Below, piece by piece: positions 42,355-50,711 of a stretch of 64,000 nucleotides of DNA. Each line of letters opens with the position of its first letter. Position 1 is the stretch's first letter. Made by a program: the position numbers and the translations under genes. A model generated the notes under the pieces. It saw nothing but the letters and a program-made list of their open reading frames with translations. It did no database searches and was not told the DNA's origin. Source of the stretch: Streptomyces umbrinus (lineage in GTDB: Bacteria > Actinomycetota > Actinomycetes > Streptomycetales > Streptomycetaceae); contig NZ_JAUSZI010000002.1 in the NCBI RefSeq assembly GCF_030817415.1, forward strand, positions 10,081,501-10,145,500, read 5' to 3'.

Positions 42355-42559
42355 GTACAAACTTTTATAAAGGGGGTGCGGTCGGGTAGGGGTGTGCCTC
42401 GGCGAGTGGTCGGTGGGCAGGCAATGGGGAGCCGCGCCGCGAGTGCGTCGAGGCACCCACGGCAGCGGGGCGGACAGCGAGCATTCCGCCTGCGACGACG
42501 GCGAGTTCGCCAAGCGACACCCAGGGGCCTTTCGGATAGGGCTTGACTCGACCTCGGTC
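42355..42559 (-). other. boundary between cargo cluster and transfer genes
   Basis: About 205 bases with no gene. On the minus strand it has GAGTCAAGCCCTATCCGAAAGG (42521-42550), which carries GAGTC and a CTATCC word of the leader type, and near the start of the secreted-protein gene CCCCCTTTATAAAAGTTTGTAC (42353-42375), an A+T-rich promoter-like stretch with TATAAA. It probably holds the promoter of the cargo operon. Confidence 0.4.
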
Positions 42560-43108
42560 TCAGCCGACCGCCGGCTCATCGACCTCGACCTCGGCTGCCT
42601 GCTCCTGCTTGGCCTCGGGAGCCGGGGCCTGGGCCTGCGACTCCTTGGCCGCCGCCCGTGCCTCGCGGGCGGCGCGCATGGACGAGAACTGGTTGTCCAG
42701 CGTCTTGTCGTCGACCTTGAACTCGGAGGCCTCGACGGACTTGGTGTTGACCACCAGGCCAGTGCCGCGCGTCGCGGGCATCACGTTGCCCTTGAAGCCG
42801 TAGATGGTGCCGACCTCGCTGCCGTCCTTGTTCAGGATCGGCTCGGTGTTCGGACCCGCGGCCTTGACGATCTCCGCCATCTGACCGGTGGAGTACGGCG
42901 CGCCATTGTTGTAGCGGACCTTGCCCTCCTCACCCTGAACCCGATCGGACTTCAGATGCAGGTTCGTCTGTTCCGGACCGCGCGGATCTCGAGCGTCGAT
43001 CTGGACGTCGGCGTACTGGGACTTGCCGCCCCTGGTGACGCCGTTCTTGTAGACCTTCGCGATGAGGTTGACTCCGGTCATCGCGCCCTTGCCCTTGAGA
43101 ACTGCCAT
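42560..43108 (-). CDS. transfer-region hypothetical protein
   Basis: 182 residues from ATG 43108 (GGAAGAG upstream, better than the start 13 codons earlier). It is soluble: beta-rich N-terminal two thirds (KSQYADVQIDARDPRG, VGTIYGFKGNVMPATRG) and a charged Ala/Glu/Gln tail. It resembles a single-strand DNA-binding or anti-restriction type small protein only in general shape; no motif proves it. It lies between the relaxase gene and the cargo cluster. Confidence 0.65.
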   Translation of the reverse strand: MAVLKGKGAMTGVNLIAKVYKNGVTRGGKSQYADVQIDARDPRGPEQTNLHLKSDRVQGEEGKVRYNNGAPYSTGQMAEIVKAAGPNTEPILNKDGSEVGTIYGFKGNVMPATRGTGLVVNTKSVEASEFKVDDKTLDNQFSSMRAAREARAAAKESQAQAPAPEAKQEQAAEVEVDEPAVG

Positions 43109-43287
43109 GATCTCTTCCTTCCGCTTGTTCCGACTGCCCTCTGACAAGTCGGCCGCGATCAGTCACATCGTCCGGAAAAGGCATTGAGTCCCGCCGAACG
43201 CTCTTCACACTAATACTGCCATAGAGCATTCGACAAGAATCGCGACTAATCTTTCTGGTCGCGTTTGAAGTCGGTCTGGATAGGACG
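43109..43287 (-). promoter_or_regulatory. A+T-rich spacer after the relaxase gene
   Basis: The minus strand contains GATTAGTCGCGATTCTTGTCGAATGCTCTATGG followed by CAGTATTAGTGTGAAGAGC. TCGAATG and CTATGG are leader-type words. It should hold the promoter for the 42560-43108 gene. Confidence 0.45.
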
Positions 43288-45534
43288 TTACCGCGAGTCG
43301 AATGCGATTCCGGCGTCCGCTGTGGTCACAGCCTGATCGACCTGGGCCTGAACCCGCACGACGAGGTCGGCGTCCAGTGACGAAGCCTTGGACCGCCCCA
43401 TCCGCTCGGCCTGCTCGCGCTCGGCGCGCAGCTCCGCGATCCCGGAGCGCAACACACGGGTGCTGGATTCCTCGTCCGTCGGCTGAGGTGTCAGCTCCCG
43501 GGAGACCCGTGTCATCGCCGCGGCATCGGCCACCGGCAGATCGGGAATTGCCTCGGCCTGGCCGGACTGGTCCAGGTAGTCCATCGCCGCCAGCAGCAGC
43601 CGCCGGCGGTCCCTGGTCGTCTCGACGAAGGTCTGGTGTGCGTGCGGCCCGATCTCGACGTCGGTGACGAAGTCGTAGCCCAGGTGGTGCAGGTCCAGAG
43701 CCTTGACCTCGGCGAAGTCATACGCGGCACCGGCAACAATCTTGAAGTCCGTGCTGACCGCGTCGGTTTCGGTACTCGCCTGGTCCTCGGCGCTCGACCC
43801 CACGCGCAGCACCAGGCCGGAGGAAGCGAGATCAGCCCGCAGGCCGTCCAGCTTCTGGTCATAGGACTGCTTCATCGTCCGGATGCGCGCGTCCAGCACC
43901 GCCCGGCCGCGCTTGCCTTCGGTCAGAAGCCGGCCGCCGGGCTGATCGTAGATCGTCCGGCCCAGGTTCTCGGCCTCCTCGGAGTCTTTCATCCGCTGCA
44001 GGGAGGCATCCGCGCGCAGCGCCATGAGCGAGAGCAGCCGCTGGCCGTAGGTCGACACGTCCTGCTGCTGCTCGTACCACTGGCCGGCGTCCCCGAGGAA
44101 GGGCAGGAAGTGCCGGTACTTGCTCATCAGCCGCCGGTGGTAGTTCTCCTCGAAGCGGTAGAAGTCGTAGAGCGGGCGCGAGTCCTCGGCGGCGACGCCG
44201 GCGTTCTCGGCCCGTTCCCACTGGTGCGTGAGGTCGCGGTAGACCCCGGCCTTCTCCCGGTGATGCTGCAGGCGTGAGGCGTAGCTGCGCAGTCGGAAGC
44301 CGAAGGAGACCAAGTCGGCCTGAGCATTCTCGTCTTCGCCCTGCCGGTCCGCGGCGAGCACCGCCATCTGCTGGTAGTCCATCCCCATGACTTCGAGCAT
44401 CGGCGTGCGCACCCACAGCTCCGACTCCGGCATGGCCCGCAGCATCTGGTAGACGCCGTTGACGGCGCGCTCCATGATCTGCGTACGTCCCTGCTCGACC
44501 AGCTTCTGCCATTCCTCCGTGTTCAGAGACTCCTTCGCGCGGCGCTCGTTGGCGTAGTCGACGATGCGTTCCATGGCCTCCGGCATCGGGGACCCGGCAC
44601 GGTCGAGTTGCGCTTTCACGACCTCGGTCACCAGTTGGTTCGCCTTGCGCATGCGGGTGTCATTCGAGCCGGCGCGCCACAACGTTCGGTCTGTCGGCAG
44701 ACAGGCGAGCAGGAACTGCGGCAGGGACTCGGCACGGATCCGCTCGTGCGCCCACCGCTTGATGAAGGTGGTGACGTTGCGCCGCTCGTAGCCGACGGCG
44801 CTGGAGAGATGAGCCACCGCCTGCTTCTCATCGAGCCAGGCGTCAACACCGCGGCGGAGCCTGGACTTGTGCCGGTCCAGGAGCTTGCCGCGCTGCGTAC
44901 CGTTCTTCGTCACCTGGCCCCGGCCGCCGTCGACCATGGCCAGGTGGCAGTGCACGTGCTCGGTGTCGACCTGGATGACCCCGACGTAGCGCAGGTCGTC
45001 GAAGCCGCTGGTGCCCGAGCTCATCCGCTCCAGACCGTGCATGATCGCCATGCGCAGCTTCATCTGGTCGATGTGGCCGCGGTAGTCGCCGCGGGCTTCG
45101 CAGTGGAAGTCCTCGTCGACGATCTTGTGCTTCCGCAGGTACTCCTCGTCGAAGGACAGCACCGTCTTGAGCATGGTGTGTCCGGCGTCGAAGTAGTGCT
45201 GGATGTCCCTGCCGGCCGCGCGCAGCTGCTCGTCGGAGAGTGAGACCGAGCCGTAGCCGAAGGCCACGCCGCCGTCGCCCTGGGCCTGGCGCATCTCATG
45301 CTTCGCCGCGCCCCGCGAGATGCCGGCGCGCTCGACGGCCGACTCCCGCGCCATGTAGCGCATGATGAAGTCGTCGGTGCGCAGGCGCTGGATGGGAGCC
45401 AGCGACTCGGTCGCCTGCTCGCGGGCCATGTACCGGGTGACGTAGTTGCCCGGTGTCGCGCCGCGTGATCCCTTGCCGCCGGGCAGCGGCACGCTGAATT
45501 CGTTGACCACGATGATGTCCTGCTTCAGGCCCAA
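43288..45534 (-). CDS. conjugative relaxase, HUH type (possibly MOBL-like)
   Basis: A 748-residue protein. The N-terminal domain has the histidine triad VDTEHVHCHLAMVDGG (about residues 192-207) expected for metal-bound HUH relaxases, and two upstream Tyr-containing repeats, NYVTRYMAREQATES and FIMRYMARESAVER (residues about 30-70), which could supply the nicking tyrosine. The helical C-terminal half (about 330-620) is rich in Arg/Glu and suited to partner contacts. No helicase motifs. TTG 45534 follows GGAAGGAGAG. Presumably nicks at oriT and pilots the DNA strand to the coupling ATPase. The family (MOBL versus another) is uncertain, and oriT was not located. Confidence 0.8.
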   Translation of the reverse strand: MGLKQDIIVVNEFSVPLPGGKGSRGATPGNYVTRYMAREQATESLAPIQRLRTDDFIMRYMARESAVERAGISRGAAKHEMRQAQGDGGVAFGYGSVSLSDEQLRAAGRDIQHYFDAGHTMLKTVLSFDEEYLRKHKIVDEDFHCEARGDYRGHIDQMKLRMAIMHGLERMSSGTSGFDDLRYVGVIQVDTEHVHCHLAMVDGGRGQVTKNGTQRGKLLDRHKSRLRRGVDAWLDEKQAVAHLSSAVGYERRNVTTFIKRWAHERIRAESLPQFLLACLPTDRTLWRAGSNDTRMRKANQLVTEVVKAQLDRAGSPMPEAMERIVDYANERRAKESLNTEEWQKLVEQGRTQIMERAVNGVYQMLRAMPESELWVRTPMLEVMGMDYQQMAVLAADRQGEDENAQADLVSFGFRLRSYASRLQHHREKAGVYRDLTHQWERAENAGVAAEDSRPLYDFYRFEENYHRRLMSKYRHFLPFLGDAGQWYEQQQDVSTYGQRLLSLMALRADASLQRMKDSEEAENLGRTIYDQPGGRLLTEGKRGRAVLDARIRTMKQSYDQKLDGLRADLASSGLVLRVGSSAEDQASTETDAVSTDFKIVAGAAYDFAEVKALDLHHLGYDFVTDVEIGPHAHQTFVETTRDRRRLLLAAMDYLDQSGQAEAIPDLPVADAAAMTRVSRELTPQPTDEESSTRVLRSGIAELRAEREQAERMGRSKASSLDADLVVRVQAQVDQAVTTADAGIAFDSR

Positions 45535-45572
45535 CGTCGCTCTCCTTCCTGTCCCGGTACCGGCGCACTACG

Positions 45573-45603
45573 GCCCCGGCTCCTGTCCGCCAGCAACCGG
45601 GGC
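45573..45603 (-). terminator. possible hairpin between relaxase and upstream gene
   Basis: GGCCCCGG and CCGGGGCC flank a 15-17 base loop just before the relaxase start. It could end transcription of the membrane-protein operon or attenuate relaxase expression. No T-run. Confidence 0.35.
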
Positions 45604-45628
45604 CGCGCTCGTCATGCCTGATCCGTCC

Positions 45629-46675
45629 TCAGGACCCCAGGCTCTGCTCGCCGTCCTCGCCGAAGTCCAGATCGGCCGCACGCTGGGCCACGTGGCGCTT
45701 GCGCTCGTCCAGACTCGGAGCGGGCGCGACCTCACGTCGTCGGGTCCCCTGTTCCTGCTTCTCCAGATCCAGGTCGAGATCCAGGTTCAGGTCGCGCTGC
45801 GCCTCACGGGCCGGAACCGGGGGAGTGAACGGCTCCTCCTGCTCCTCAGCCGTCTGCAACGCTGCCGCCACGCGCTCCCGGTAGAGGTTTTCCGTGGTGC
45901 CTTCGGTGCTCGCGCGCTTGGTCTGGTACTGCTCCCGTTCGGCGGCGATCTCCGCTTCGATCTGCTGCAGACGCGCGCTCATGCCAGCGACCGGCGCTGC
46001 CTCAGGCGCGGGCGCTCCGACGACCTGCTTGACCTCGGTGTCCAGGCCCAGCTCGTCCTCGGTGAACAGCGAGTTGATCGCGTCCGAACGTGCCTTCAGC
46101 CCGCGTGCATCGACTACGGCCTCAGCCCGCGGGACGCCGTCCGCGGAGTGGTCGGCGAAGTAGCCGACGAGGTCGTAGCCGCTGGACTCGAGATCGATCT
46201 CCAGGCCTCCGATGTCGTGGATCTGGGTGAAGACCACGGGCGTATCGCCTTCGGTCTGCGCCCCCGACGGAGCGAGGACAAGCATGTCCGCCGTGGCCGG
46301 CAGCTCCCACTCGATCCCGGTGACCTGTTCGGGCACTGCGAAGCCGCTCGTGAAGTAGCCCTTGCTGGCGAGCACGACCAGCTGCTGGTCGTCGAACTCG
46401 TAGAAGGCGTCTACCCTCTCGCCCTGGCTGGGGGAGTAGGTCACCTGGGAGATGCCGAACGGCAGGGCCTTGGCCGGGGTGACCGAGCGCAGCTCGCCCG
46501 TCATGTGCAGATACGGGCGGTAGTTCTCCTCCTTACCCCGGTGCTTGAGGTCGAGCGATTCGACCATGACGCCGAGCTCGGCGGTCACCCCCTCCAGCCG
46601 ATACGTCTCCACTTCTCGTTCACGCAGGACACGGTGGGCCCATACGTCGTTCATCGTCAGTCCTGCGGTGCGCAT
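45629..46675 (-). CDS. transfer-region soluble hypothetical protein
   Basis: 348 residues from ATG 46675, whose first base is the last of the preceding stop (TGATG). The N-terminal 210 residues are beta-rich (YLHMTGELRSVTPAKALPF, GIEWELPATADMLVLAP) and contain no hydrophobic helix. The C-terminal part is helical and charged with an unusual DLNLDLDLDLEKQEQ stretch. Longer frames upstream are shadows. Translational coupling to the two-pass membrane protein suggests they work together in the transfer apparatus. Confidence 0.7.
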   Translation of the reverse strand: MRTAGLTMNDVWAHRVLREREVETYRLEGVTAELGVMVESLDLKHRGKEENYRPYLHMTGELRSVTPAKALPFGISQVTYSPSQGERVDAFYEFDDQQLVVLASKGYFTSGFAVPEQVTGIEWELPATADMLVLAPSGAQTEGDTPVVFTQIHDIGGLEIDLESSGYDLVGYFADHSADGVPRAEAVVDARGLKARSDAINSLFTEDELGLDTEVKQVVGAPAPEAAPVAGMSARLQQIEAEIAAEREQYQTKRASTEGTTENLYRERVAAALQTAEEQEEPFTPPVPAREAQRDLNLDLDLDLEKQEQGTRRREVAPAPSLDERKRHVAQRAADLDFGEDGEQSLGS

Positions 46676-47199
46676 CACGTGCTCCTCTTGCGGTTGGTCC
46701 TGCTCTTGTTGGTGGTCCTGGTCGTGGACTTCGGTGTGACGTCGGCCCCGGTCGCCTCGCCCCGGGCGTCCCGGATCTTCGCGATCATCCGCGTTGCCCA
46801 GCGCCACATGCCGCGCATCACGACGATCTCGCCCGCGGCGAGCAGTGCAACCAGGAAGAGGAGCGGCATCAGCCACATGGCGATGGTTCCGTCCACACTG
46901 AGCGCACCCCGGGATGCGCCCGACTGCTGGTGCAGCCATGCGCCCAGCAGCGGGATGATGACCATGGCCGTGATGAACGCCAGCAGACAGTCGGCGAGAA
47001 GGACGATGACCCGGAAGAACCCCGCCCACACCGCGACGGAGAACCTGCCGGTCTCCTTCTTCGGGGCCAGACGCCGCCATCCGGTGCGCAGCTTCGAGTC
47101 CTTCTGTTCCTTCGCGGGCTTCGCCCTGGTCTGCTTCGCCGTCGCGGCCGTGCTCGTCGGGGCGGTCGTCTCGGTCTTCTCCAGGGTCTGGGTCGACAT
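46675..47199 (-). CDS. two-pass membrane protein of the transfer operon
   Basis: 174 residues: basic N-terminus, hydrophobic helices FFRVIVLLADCLLAFITAMV (continuing IIPLLGAWL) and MWLMPLLFLVALLAAGEIVV, and a very basic C-terminus (KSTTRTTNKSRTNRKRS). The membrane part recalls small inner-membrane proteins of type IV secretion systems, but I cannot assign a VirB class. It overlaps the next gene by one base. Confidence 0.7.
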   Translation of the reverse strand: MSTQTLEKTETTAPTSTAATAKQTRAKPAKEQKDSKLRTGWRRLAPKKETGRFSVAVWAGFFRVIVLLADCLLAFITAMVIIPLLGAWLHQQSGASRGALSVDGTIAMWLMPLLFLVALLAAGEIVVMRGMWRWATRMIAKIRDARGEATGADVTPKSTTRTTNKSRTNRKRST

Positions 47200-47262
47200 G
47201 TTCGTGTCCTTACCTCTCGTCGGGGTCTTCTTTGGTGCGTGCTGAAGCGGTGGGCGCTTCGC

Positions 47263-47973
47263 TCACCCGGTCGGCTTGGGGGAGGGCTGTTCCCCGCTGG
47301 CGGCAGCGAGGGCGTCGCGGGTCTTGCTGGAGGCCCGATAGGCGTCCAGCGATGTCACCGGGCCGTCGTGAGAGGTGGAGTAGGTGAAGACCAGGAACTC
47401 GCTCTTGGCAGCACTGTTCTGATCCGGTCCGACGCGGACCGGATCGAGCCGGGCCACCCCCGTGTAGGAGTAGTTCAGGCCCAGCACCCGACTCACACCG
47501 ATGTCCAGATCAGCGAGCGTGTACGTCGTCCCAGCGCCCTTCGTGGCTCCGGTCGCATTCATCCACTCCGGTACGAACTCGGTGAGCACCCGGGACTTGT
47601 GGTCGAGGAAGCCGTAGCGCGCGTCGAGCAGTACCTGCTGCTCCTTGACGGTCCGGGTCGACGCCGAGCTGTCGGTGAGGCTGAGCAGGAGGGACCGGCC
47701 CGTCGCCCTGTCACGGTTCACCCGCTCGATGTCCATGCCCGGCAGCTGAACCAGCAGCGCCGTGTGCTGTGTTGCGAGCTTGGTCTGGGCGTCGCCGAGG
47801 TTGCCTTCGAGCTTGTGAACAACCGCATCGGCCTGGGTGTCCGACGCGGCCGGGCCGTCGCTGAGCAGGCCAGCTCCGAGCGTGACCACCGAGAGCGCGA
47901 GCAGCGCCCCGGTGCCGCCGATCAGGATCTTCCCGGCGTGCTGGCGCAGCTTGTCCTTGATCTCCTCCTTCAC
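47263..47973 (-). CDS. bitopic membrane protein, VirB8-like layout (1)
   Basis: 236 residues from GTG 47973, overlapping the previous stop (GTGA). Short cytoplasmic N-terminus, one membrane helix (ILIGGTGALLALSVVTLGAG), a coil (VVHKLEGNLGDAQTKLATQ) and an extracytoplasmic mixed domain. Same plan as the three following proteins. Family assignment to VirB8/TcpC-type NTF2-like domains is by layout, not by clear motif. Confidence 0.65.
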   Translation of the reverse strand: MKEEIKDKLRQHAGKILIGGTGALLALSVVTLGAGLLSDGPAASDTQADAVVHKLEGNLGDAQTKLATQHTALLVQLPGMDIERVNRDRATGRSLLLSLTDSSASTRTVKEQQVLLDARYGFLDHKSRVLTEFVPEWMNATGATKGAGTTYTLADLDIGVSRVLGLNYSYTGVARLDPVRVGPDQNSAAKSEFLVFTYSTSHDGPVTSLDAYRASSKTRDALAAASGEQPSPKPTG

Positions 47974-48758
47974 GGTGCCTTCACCTCCTGCTTCAGGGCC
48001 TCGCCGGTGGCCGTCGTGCCGGTCTGGATGTTCACGAACGCCTTGCGGACCAGGCCGTAATCGGCGCGGGCCCAGGCCAGCACCGCCGGCCTCTCGCCCG
48101 CACCCGTCCTGGTCTCCATCGCCAGCCAGGTCACCGTGATGGTGCTGTCGTCGTTGACCAGGTAGGGCACCTGGGCGACCCACTCAAAGCCGGAGCTGAA
48201 GCTCATCGGGATCCCGACGCCGGCCGCCACGTCCTTGTCACTGGCGAGCAGGTACCACGGCCCCAGGTCCGCCTGGTGCACCGAGGGGGCGAAGTAGGGG
48301 ATGAGGTTGCGCAGCGTCGACTGAGACGTCGCCGTGTCGAGCGAGCCGCCGTCTGCCGCCACGCTGGGCGTCAGGTAGCGGTAGTCGTTCTGCAGCTTCG
48401 CGACCTGACCAGCCGCCGTCAGGGCCGCGGTCAGACCACGCTCGGCGTCGTCGGCCTTCGGCAGCGCCGCCGTCTTCGCCTCGGTGATCCTGATCTGCTC
48501 CCGCAGAGAGGAGATCTCCGGCGCCGCCGTATCGCTCACCGCGCTCTGACCGCCGGAGAACCCCGCGGAGAGTACGAAGCACAGCAGTGCGCCCACACCC
48601 ATGCTCACGCCGGCCACGAGGGTGCGCTTGCGCAGGCCGCCCGCGGGCTCCGTCTGCTCAGGAGTGTCCGCGCCCTCCTGCGAGGACGCGCACGTCGCGA
48701 CGAAGCGCGTCTTGCGCACTGCGCTCCCACCCGACTCATCGGTCTGTTTCGATGCCAT
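47970..48758 (-). CDS. bitopic membrane protein, VirB8-like layout (2)
   Basis: 262 residues. Charged N-terminus of about 45 residues, membrane helix (GVSMGVGALLCFVLSAGFSG), coil (EISSLREQIRITEAKTAAL) and an external domain with WVAQVPYLVNDDSTITVTWL and RKAFVNIQTGTTATGEALK. The mixed beta region with Trp-Val-Ala and Thr-rich strands would fit an NTF2-like fold. Second of four related genes that overlap or nearly touch. Confidence 0.65.
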   Translation of the reverse strand: MASKQTDESGGSAVRKTRFVATCASSQEGADTPEQTEPAGGLRKRTLVAGVSMGVGALLCFVLSAGFSGGQSAVSDTAAPEISSLREQIRITEAKTAALPKADDAERGLTAALTAAGQVAKLQNDYRYLTPSVAADGGSLDTATSQSTLRNLIPYFAPSVHQADLGPWYLLASDKDVAAGVGIPMSFSSGFEWVAQVPYLVNDDSTITVTWLAMETRTGAGERPAVLAWARADYGLVRKAFVNIQTGTTATGEALKQEVKAP

Positions 48759-48832
48759 TGGTCCTCAACTCGCCGTTTCACTCGAACATCAGTGCAACTC
48801 TATCAATGAGACGAGTCGAAAGGGAGTCTTGA
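48759..48832 (-). promoter_or_regulatory. leader with TTTCGACTC and CTATTCC words
   Basis: On the minus strand: GACTCGCTATTCCGGATAGTCAAG, then CCCTTTCGACTCGTCTCATTGATAGAG. The words TTTCGACTC...ATTGA(C/T)AGA and CGCTATTCC occur again upstream of the pilin-like gene (54.96-55.03 kb). The segment overlaps the end of the preceding gene. Strong candidate for a shared promoter or operator. Confidence 0.55.
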
Positions 48833-49534
48833 CTATCCGGAATAGCGAGTCTCGCCACTCGCCGGGACACCGGAGAGATTCGAGACCTTGCCCTGGGTGT
48901 CGACCGTGACGAAGAGCAGCGCGCGCCGGTGCGCCGTGACACTGGCTTTGCTCGACTTGTTCTGGGACACCGCGTCGGAGGTGACCTCGACATCGGCCAG
49001 GGTGGCGTAGGTGTAGAGGCCTGCCTTGACGTCGACGACTTCGACGTCCGGATCCTCGCCCAGAGCCGAGTTCAGGCCGACCGTGTCGATGTAGTAGTAA
49101 CGCCGCCCCTGGGAGTCCTCGTTGAACCTCGACGGAGGCATGAACGACTTCAGGAACGTCTCGTTCTCGGCGAGGCCGAACCGGCTCTTCAGGCTCGCGC
49201 GCGCCGCCTCGTAGCTCTGTCCCGAGTCCCACGTGAAGGCCATCGAAAGCAGCGACTTGATGCGCTCGCCGTCGGTGCTCAGCCGGTTCTGGCTGACACC
49301 CAGGGCCGCCAAGATGTCCGCGTTCACCTGCTCGGCGTTCTTCTTCTGGATGCCTGCCAGATGTCCCTCGACGTCGTTGATCTGGGTTTCCTGTTCAGCC
49401 AGGGCCGTGTGCTGGCTGCTCCAGGTCGCGCCGGCAACCGTCGCGACAACCGCGAGGACCGCTGCCGTCACCAGGACCGAGAGATTGCGCCGGAAGAACC
49501 CCCGCCGCGTGGGTGCTGCCGTCTGTTCCGTCAT
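48833..49534 (-). CDS. bitopic membrane protein, VirB8-like layout (3)
   Basis: 233 residues from ATG 49534, overlapping the upstream stop (ATGA). Basic N-terminus (RRGFFRRNLSV), membrane helix (LVTAAVLAVVATVAGATW), coil (EQETQINDVEGHLAGIQKK) and an external domain (YYYIDTVGLNSALGEDPD, KASVTAHRRALLFVTVDT). Third member of the series. Confidence 0.65.
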   Translation of the reverse strand: MTEQTAAPTRRGFFRRNLSVLVTAAVLAVVATVAGATWSSQHTALAEQETQINDVEGHLAGIQKKNAEQVNADILAALGVSQNRLSTDGERIKSLLSMAFTWDSGQSYEAARASLKSRFGLAENETFLKSFMPPSRFNEDSQGRRYYYIDTVGLNSALGEDPDVEVVDVKAGLYTYATLADVEVTSDAVSQNKSSKASVTAHRRALLFVTVDTQGKVSNLSGVPASGETRYSG

Positions 49535-50523
49535 CGCTTCCCGCCCTTCTTCTGTGCGCCCGTGCCGCTGATTTCAGGGACTCCGGACCCGGCCGGCATC
49601 TTGATTGCGGGGTTCTCGTACTGAGCACCGGTGGCGGTCACCACCAGCGCCACGTGGCCGAAGGTCCCCGTCGTGGCGTTGCGCACGTAGCGCGCGCTCG
49701 CCCAGGCGAGCACCTCGCCGCTCTTCGTGTCCCGGCACAGCCAGACGACCTTTGCCTGGTTCGTCGCGCCCGAGCCGTCCTTCACGCTCAGATCGGGCAT
49801 CACCGTCTCGACCTTCCATGCGTACGTGCTCGGGGCAGCTGCGTTCTGGCCGGCGTAGCGGATGTACCAGGCGTGGCGCGGATCGATCTCGGTGGCCGTA
49901 TCGAACGGCGTCAGCGACGAGGTGCTGTACGCCTCCTTGTCACTGACCAGGAAGGAGTCCTTGCTGAACAGCGCTGCCATGTCCCGGCGGTGCTTGATGA
50001 TCTCCAGCGTGGCCTGGTTCGGGGCCCCGTTGTTCGGGCTGGGCTGGACGCTGGCCTGGCGGTACAGCGTGACGAAGGTCTGCTCCCCGGTCGCGACCTT
50101 CTTCGCGTCGGCGGCTGCCGCCTCGGTGAGCTCGGACAACTGCGCGCCGGCGTCCGCTGGCACGGGCGTGGACCGGGCATCATCCAGATGCCCCTTGAGC
50201 TGGACGATCTGGGCCTCGTTGTCCGCCGTGCTCGCCTTGAAGCTCTCGCCGGCCACGCCCGTGGCGACGACCAGGGCGAGGATCCCGACCCCCATCACCG
50301 CGGTCACGCTGCGTCGGATCAGGCGCGCGTTGTCCTCCGGGCTGCGTGTCTGGACCCGTTCGCGCTGGCGCATCGTCCAGCCCGCGAAGCGCTCTTCGAG
50401 CTCAGCTCCGGTGACCTTCTTGCGCGTCTTCGGTGCCGCGGGCTTCTCCTCGGGCATCGACCCGGTCTCCTGCTCGGGGCCCGTGCTCTCGGACTCAGCA
50501 TGGACTGTCGTCACGGAACGCAC
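49531..50523 (-). CDS. bitopic membrane protein, VirB8-like layout (4)
   Basis: 330 residues: a long polar N-terminus (about 75 residues), membrane helix (SVTAVMGVGILALVVATGVA), coil (DNEAQIVQLKGHLDDARST) and an external mixed domain (HAWYIRYAGQNAAAP, TYAWKVETVMPDLSVKD, EVLAWASARYVRNATTG, HVALVVTATGAQYE). It is the largest of the series and its first gene in transcription order. Together the four could form hetero-oligomeric parts of the channel. Confidence 0.7.
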   Translation of the reverse strand: MRSVTTVHAESESTGPEQETGSMPEEKPAAPKTRKKVTGAELEERFAGWTMRQRERVQTRSPEDNARLIRRSVTAVMGVGILALVVATGVAGESFKASTADNEAQIVQLKGHLDDARSTPVPADAGAQLSELTEAAAADAKKVATGEQTFVTLYRQASVQPSPNNGAPNQATLEIIKHRRDMAALFSKDSFLVSDKEAYSTSSLTPFDTATEIDPRHAWYIRYAGQNAAAPSTYAWKVETVMPDLSVKDGSGATNQAKVVWLCRDTKSGEVLAWASARYVRNATTGTFGHVALVVTATGAQYENPAIKMPAGSGVPEISGTGAQKKGGKR

Positions 50524-50650
50524 TCCTTACTTCACGTTGCTCCCATAAGCGACTCAAGTCTATCTGGAAAGGTATTCCTGGCCGACTCTGAATCCATTCG
50601 ATAAGGGATCCTAAAAGTGAAGCCGACACGCAGGGCCTGCACCGGACATG
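50524..50650 (-). promoter_or_regulatory. leader of the bitopic-protein operon
   Basis: The minus strand reads GGATCCCTTATCGAATGG, then ATTCAGAGTCGGCC, CAGATAGACTTGAGTCGC and TTATGGGAGC before the start. CTTATCGAA, GATAG and GAGTC words match the other leaders. It follows a terminator, so a promoter is expected here. Confidence 0.55.
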
Positions 50651-50652
50651 AA

Positions 50653-50686
50653 GAAGCCGGTGCCCGGATCACCCGGCACCGGCTTC
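50653..50686 (-). terminator. hairpin after the wall-hydrolase gene
   Basis: GAAGCCGGTGCC pairs with GGCACCGGCTTC around a short interrupted centre; minus-strand continuation is TTCATG. It ends the hydrolase transcript before the next promoter. Confidence 0.65.
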
Positions 50687-50711
50687 TCACTCCCAGATCA
50701 GATACAGCGCA

